A stretch of 64,000 bases of DNA from Fratercula arctica (lineage: Eukaryota; Chordata; Aves; Charadriiformes; Alcidae), in NCBI GenBank assembly GCA_947846985.1, contig CANTUZ010000011.1, positions 30,375,589 to 30,439,588 on the forward strand. Reading direction: 5' to 3'. Within the stretch, counting starts at the first letter, position 1. Each line of letters opens with the position of its first letter. The translations under genes and the position numbers were made by a program. Under the pieces are notes generated by a model, which was not told where the DNA came from, made no database searches, and saw only the letters and a program-made list of their open reading frames with translations. Positions 25,842 through 64,000 of this stretch are shown piece by piece.

Positions 25842-27776
25842 AGTGTACACCTTATATGCAGTTTTACCTCCCCAAACCAAGAGAGAAGGTAAAAGCTGTA
25901 ATGCTAACCAGTAGCCTTATTTTTATTTATTTATTTATTAAGTCTGCTGTGCTTGCAGAAGATCTGAGCAATTCCCCTGTGAATTTAATGTCTCTAACTA
26001 GTTTTGTATGTTGTGGGACATTCTAGCCAAATAAGAGTGAAAGTTTATGAACCATTAAATGCGCAGAAGGAGTCAGTAACCACTCAGTTGCTCCTCCAGT
26101 TCCTTCTCATTGTAGCATTAGCAATTCTGAGCTTGTCACACAGTGGGACATAGCTCAAATTAATTAGCTAAATTGCTACCTAATGGCAGTAAGATTTGAC
26201 GCCACTTAATATTTCAGTGCAAACATGGCAGGCAGGTTAACATATTTAAATATGATTGGCTCACCTTTTCTAGTGGAGTATCTTAACTCCTGTTTGGGCT
26301 GTCTACATCACTCATTGGGCTCAATTAATTCTGCCATTAGCAGCGGTCTGATCTGCTATTAGCTCTGATAAAATGTACAGTCGTCTCCGTAGCCCTCTCC
26401 TTCAGTGATGACCATCCTGCGGTAAGGATGCTGAAATGCAATTTAAAGGGGGAGGGGAGGACACGCACGCTATGCTTTGTACATAATTAAGTCACATTAA
26501 TGGTGGTAGACAATTACAATTTGGAGTTTATCAGCAGAAGGCTCCAAAGGCAGCTTGTGTCCTGCGATGGTGTTGGACTGTGCGCACACATGCAGCACAG
26601 TAGTTGAGCAGTTGCTTCAGCCTGTGGAAGGGCTGGGGGTGGAAGGTGCCGATTATTCTTAGTGTCCTGTTCCTGAGAAAAGCCATCGAGTCTGCTTACG
26701 TGCCTCTTGGTTTTCTTTTCTTTCACCCTTTCTTTCCGCCCGTCCTCTTCCCCCACCCCCCTTGTGAAGCAACCCTTCTGGCTTTGTTGTAAGTGTGGTT
26801 TGTAATCATTGTACACATCCCAGATGGTTCATGAAAACTCTTTGAAATGCCATCTGCCAGGCGTGTGTCCAGCCGGCAGCCTGTCATTCTGCTACAAGAA
26901 AAACGGAGGCGGGTTTTCCCTTCCCCCTGCCTTTCTGAATTGCAGTCAGTAACACTTGCTCAGATGCGAAGCGGGATAACAGCCCGAGCATCTGCAAGCA
27001 ATCTTTGCTCTAGACAGCAACATGGAAAGTTGTTGGGTTTTTCGCCTTCGCCCAGATAAGATATCCTAACCAGTGTAGTTTTTATTTTCCTTCTGTTTGT
27101 TGCTGGAGACCAACGCGAGGTGACAAATGTTATCTGTGATGTAATGTGTTTCTTTTACGCGGCGACTTGGCGTTTCTAATGCATTCAGTGTGTGTTGCAG
27201 GCAATTGCGCTGATAGCAAGCACATCTGCGATTTTTTGACTTCAACATATTCAGGAAATTAAGAACACTGAGATGAAACAAATAGATCCATTAAAATGGC
27301 TCAGAGGAATTATGGCAGAGATATAATTGTCATGTCAAATAGGCAGCCAGCACCAGTAAACTGCTGACTGCAATTTCACCGCAATAAAAATTCAGAAGGA
27401 AAAAAAATGATTAATAAATACTCTCTGTGGGAAGATATAGATAAAGAAATGAAGAGAGAGGTTTTAAAAGATAAAGTAAAATGAATCCTGAAGTTCCCTG
27501 ATCTTTGTGTCTCACAAATGTGTGTTGTCAGTTGCCGGGAAAAAGTATGTCCCGATCTTTGTCATTTGGCTCGGGGTGACATTTGACTGATGCATTGGAT
27601 GAGGAGCACTACAGAGTCTAATTCTCACTTCCATTGTGCTCCAGGCATGGGACAGCTACAAGCGCTGCCTTGGACGTACTTATTGCTGAGGCTTTTCATT
27701 CTTCTTCCTTCCCTCTTGCGGACCTGGTTTAGGGCAGCCTGGCAGTGATCAACAGCCACAACGCTCCGGTGAAGGT
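25842..27776. other. Intron between two antisense CR1 copies
   Basis: AT-rich intron with a short ATTT-type repeat at about 25919-25940 and repeat-free, TAAT-rich DNA at about 26040-26520. No gene is supported. Confidence 0.6.
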
Positions 27777-28290
27777 CACAGAATCACAGAATCGTAGGGT
27801 TGGAAGGGACCTCTGGAAATCATCTAGTCCAACCCCCTGCCAGAGCAGGGTCACCCAGAGCAGGTTGCACAGGAACACGTCCAGGCGGGTTTTGAATGTC
27901 TCCAGAGACGGAGACTCCACCACCTCTCTGGGCAGCCTGTGCCAGGGCTCTGCCACCCTCAAAGTAAAGAAGTTCCTCCTCGTGTTTAGGTGGAACTTTC
28001 TATGTTCAAGTTTGTGCCTGTTACCTCTTGTCCTGTCACCGGGCACCACTGAAAAGAGCCTGGCCCCATCCTCCTGACACCCACCCTTTAAGTATTTATA
28101 AGCATTGATAAGATCCCCCCTCAATCTTCTTTTTTCCAGACTGAAGAGACCCAAATCCCTCAGCCTTCCTTCATGAGAGAGGTGTTCCAGTCCCCTAATC
28201 ATCTTCATAGCCCTTTGCTGCACCCTTTCCAGCAGTTCCCTGTCCTTCTTGAACCGGGGAGCCCAGAACTGGACACAGTACTCCAGGTCC
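27777..28290 (-). mobile_element. CR1 LINE, 3' part of ORF2 plus 3' end, antisense
   Basis: A longer CR1 copy in reverse orientation. Its 3' terminus (cacagaatcacagaatcgta, then ggttggaagggacctctgg) is at the left. On the minus strand a frame open from 28343 down to 27729 contains the C-terminal part of the CR1 reverse-transcriptase protein: [47 protein letters not shown] and later [16 protein letters not shown]. The frame has no stop across this part, which suggests a relatively young insertion. It is truncated at the 5' side near 28290, where the flanking sequence no longer matches CR1. It is not a host gene. Confidence 0.93.
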
Positions 28291-61304
<33,014 letters not shown>

Positions 61305-64000
61305 GTAATAACCTTGTTAAACCAGTTGTAGAAGCGCAACAAGGCTTTTTTCCTGAGAATGAAATTCCCTCGGCCACCAGCAAAGGGAGTATCTCCATGA
61401 CAGCACGTGCCTGCTTATCTGAATTCTTACAGATTTTGAGACTAGTTGTTTCGAGACCACATTTGTTGACAAATGCAAGAGGCAAATGAGATTGCCTGCA
61501 TAAAAAAAGGATTGTGGCTATTCTCTGTGTAGCGTTCCAAGTCTTTAAAAAGGCATGGTGAAAACATGAGTTACGACATCGGTGGGATTTAGCAGCAACT
61601 GCAGTGGATGCAAGTGCAAGTAGGAGGAGACCCTTTTGTCCATACAGAGCTGTATGGATATGCAAGGATTAGGCTTTTACACCTTCTAAACTCTACTGAG
61701 TTTAGAATGTGGCTGTTATCATAAGATCTAGTGCAGAGATTTCTTTCTGTTCTCATAGTTCAATGTTCCCTTCCAAAAAGCAGCACAAGATCTTACCATG
61801 TTGCACTGTAATTAAAACATGTTTCAGGTCCAAAGCCAATGGCACCCCATGTCTGCATTCGTGGGCAAGTAGAGTTTCAAGTTAAAGTAGTGCAAGAGCC
61901 CTGGAAACTGGCAGCTTGTCGGGGAGCTGTAGGTTGTCAGCACTGTTTGACAGGACCTTGGTTTTGGAGAGCTCGGGTGTCTTCATTGCATTTGTGACAT
62001 CTGAGCAGCCATGTTCTGGCATTGCCCATGGATAAGTCTAGTTTGCAACTGTATGGATTTTCTTTTTTATGTGCTTTGAATCCAAATGAAAATTTGGGGG
62101 GGGGGAGGGGGTAGGAGCTGGGAGGAACACCAGAAGAGGGAGATCGTCTGCCATTTGGAGAGCTTTGCAGAGCTACCAGGCCTCTGATTCTGACTTTCTG
62201 TAGTAACTGAGGGCGAAGAGGCACAAGCACCTTGACTGCACGTTAGGGGCAAATTTACATCATGTGTCTGAAAAGTCTGAGTTGAAGCTTCTCTGGAAAG
62301 CTCTGCACAAGGAGGCAATGATCATAGGTCCAAATAATGCAGACCTGCTGTGAAGTTGTACATGTGTACGAGACTTTGAGCTACTACAGCTGTATTTATC
62401 AGTGTCAATGGTCTGTGTATAGCCAACTGCTCGCAGACCAGTTGCTTCTCTTAAATAACTAACCAGACAGGACATGAATCGTTCCTGAATTTGCAGCATG
62501 AGCTGAAACATTGCCAGATCAGGTTGTCAGCAAGGACAGAGAGTTCCAGTTTTACCTGTTGCAGTACAAGTGCTCTTTGGTTACAAGCGGTTGTAAGTAG
62601 GCTTCATCTTCGGCTACATCTAAATTGCATAGCAAGAGAATGGCATTGCCCGGTCTGCAGGGACCAGAGGCTGGGGAAGGTGAGAGAGGAGGAATCTGCT
62701 GGAGCCACATCATCCTGACAGAGCTGAGAGCAGCCATGGGGAGGCTGGCCCCAGAAGCTGGGAAGTACTCCCATGCTCCACAGGTCAGCCAAAGGTGAGC
62801 CTGGCAAGGGTGCTGCTGTCCCGGGCTGCCTTTCCTGCCGTGAAGAGCCCTTCCAAAACAGATATGTGAAATTTAACAGTATCCAAAGTACATTCCTGAG
62901 GAGTATTAGAGAGTACATTAGAGTAATCCAAACTTGCAGCAAGGAAAAACATGGGAGTTCTGAGGATGGTGCCCTGACCACCAGGCAGCTGGCATTAGGC
63001 ATCTCATCAGTGTGCCCCAAAACAGCTGGTCTTCGTTGAGGGGACATCTGTGAATGCCACCTCTGCCTTTCACGCTGCCAGGCTGAAGCGAGGGCTGCCC
63101 AAGCATCCATGCATGGCAATGCGAAGGACCTGTCACGCAGGGGATGATGTTAGCAGCCTCACTCAGCTCTCCACCTGCTCCCGACTGCCAGCCACAAAAT
63201 TTTGCAGTAACATTACAGGGGAGCATTAGCCTGTCTCAACCCCACTCTGAGTGATGTGTCCTAGTACCCACTGATGGCTCCTTCTCTCTTTCATTCCTTT
63301 CTCTTCCTTTCTCAGTGCTGCTCCCTCTTCTCCCGCTCCCCATTTGCAGCAGTTCTTTCCAGCTTTCCTGTCCCCCTGCCCTATGCCCAGGGGTTTCCAT
63401 CTCTCCCACTGATGGCACTGCTGGTGGGGACGTGGGCACAAGGACCCCTCCTTGTGCCCCTGGCACTGCTCTCCCAGCTGGGGTTTTGTAGATAGACTCA
63501 GTTAAAACGCAATCCCCTCCCAAATGCTGTAGGTGGGACATAGCCTGTGGTGCTGCTACCCCATTACTACAGGGCAAGTTCACCCTGTGTTTGTAGGCAG
63601 CCGCCACCACGCTGTGCTTGTTCTGCTTGTCTTTTGAACCAGAAATCAGCACAGAACCAAGCACTGCCGCACGCCGCCTCTCAGCCGTGTTTGTTACCTG
63701 AGACGTTGGGTTGCACTTTGATAGTCAGGGCTTTTTTGCAGCTTGGAGTCTGAGCAGAGCATCTGCCTACAGTGTGCAGGATTGCTGTGTTCCTGTACTA
63801 CCCTTCAAAGGCAGAAGACTGCAAGTCCTCGCACTGCCCCCTCATGAATAATCTTCAAATATACTTGTTTTTTTCCCCAGTCAAAGGCTTACAAGTCTCA
63901 AATCCCCTCAGCCTCCCTCAAGGTCTCCTTTCTAAACAGAGGCCCACGGCAATGCTGACGAAGTTTTTGAAAGCACGCCAGCTCTCCTGGCTGCAATACA
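61305..64000. other. MAGI1 intron towards PDZ1, open at window end
   Basis: Intron with a G-rich run at 62096-62111. The part from about 62600 to 63700 is GC-richer and contains overlapping open frames on both strands, none with a recognised domain. The next expected MAGI1 exon was not found. Confidence 0.65.

Noticed and set aside
62604..63119. 171-codon minus-strand frame
   Set aside because: GC-richer intron, no recognised domain, mixed hydrophobic and low-complexity translation; probably chance.
61305..64000. Search for the PDZ1 exon of MAGI1
   Set aside because: No GKPFFTRNP- or GFGF-type sequence is present, so it lies beyond the window.

Overview
The window is a stretch of vertebrate nuclear DNA, most likely from a bird. 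The evidence is long AT-rich introns, spliced coding exons with GT-AG borders, no bacterial-type gene packing, and several CR1 (chicken repeat 1) LINE fragments. CR1 is the dominant retrotransposon of birds and is also common in other sauropsids. I cannot name the species.

One gene explains all the convincing coding sequence: an internal part of MAGI1 (membrane-associated guanylate kinase, WW and PDZ domain containing 1), on the + strand. Eight exons are supported: 30274-30393, 43064-43270, 46165-46375, 49918-50000, 53267-53302, 57754-57811, 60073-60161 and 61212-61304. Together they are 897 nt (299 codons) with consistent intron phases. They encode, in order, part of the degenerate guanylate-kinase domain, a Ser/Thr-rich and acidic linker, WW domain 1, a short 12-residue spacer exon, WW domain 2, a short glutamine run, and a proline-rich linker towards the next PDZ domain. 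The exons for the N-terminal PDZ0 region must lie before base 1, and the PDZ1-5 exons after base 64000.

Bases 1-30273 are intron (the upstream intron is at least 30 kb). This part has one strong intragenic CpG island (about 7228-7690), a weaker GC-rich block (about 8990-9480), homopolymer tracts and three CR1 fragments (about 16.9, 25.7 and 27.8-28.3 kb). Between exons at 30.4 and 43.1 kb lie an internal CR1 fragment (about 33.9-34.8 kb) and a near-perfect steroid-receptor palindrome (35496-35510). From 43 to 61.3 kb the exons are 1-4.5 kb apart. The last 2.7 kb is intron.

I found no tRNA, rRNA, CRISPR array, operon or second protein-coding gene that I can support, and no undescribed system. 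The best leads are the orphan CpG island (possible alternative promoter), the short exon with three stacked acceptor AGs, the NAGNAG acceptor before the WW1 exon, the weak donor after WW2 followed by a long in-frame extension, and the module structure in which each WW domain is an exon pair split at the same codon.
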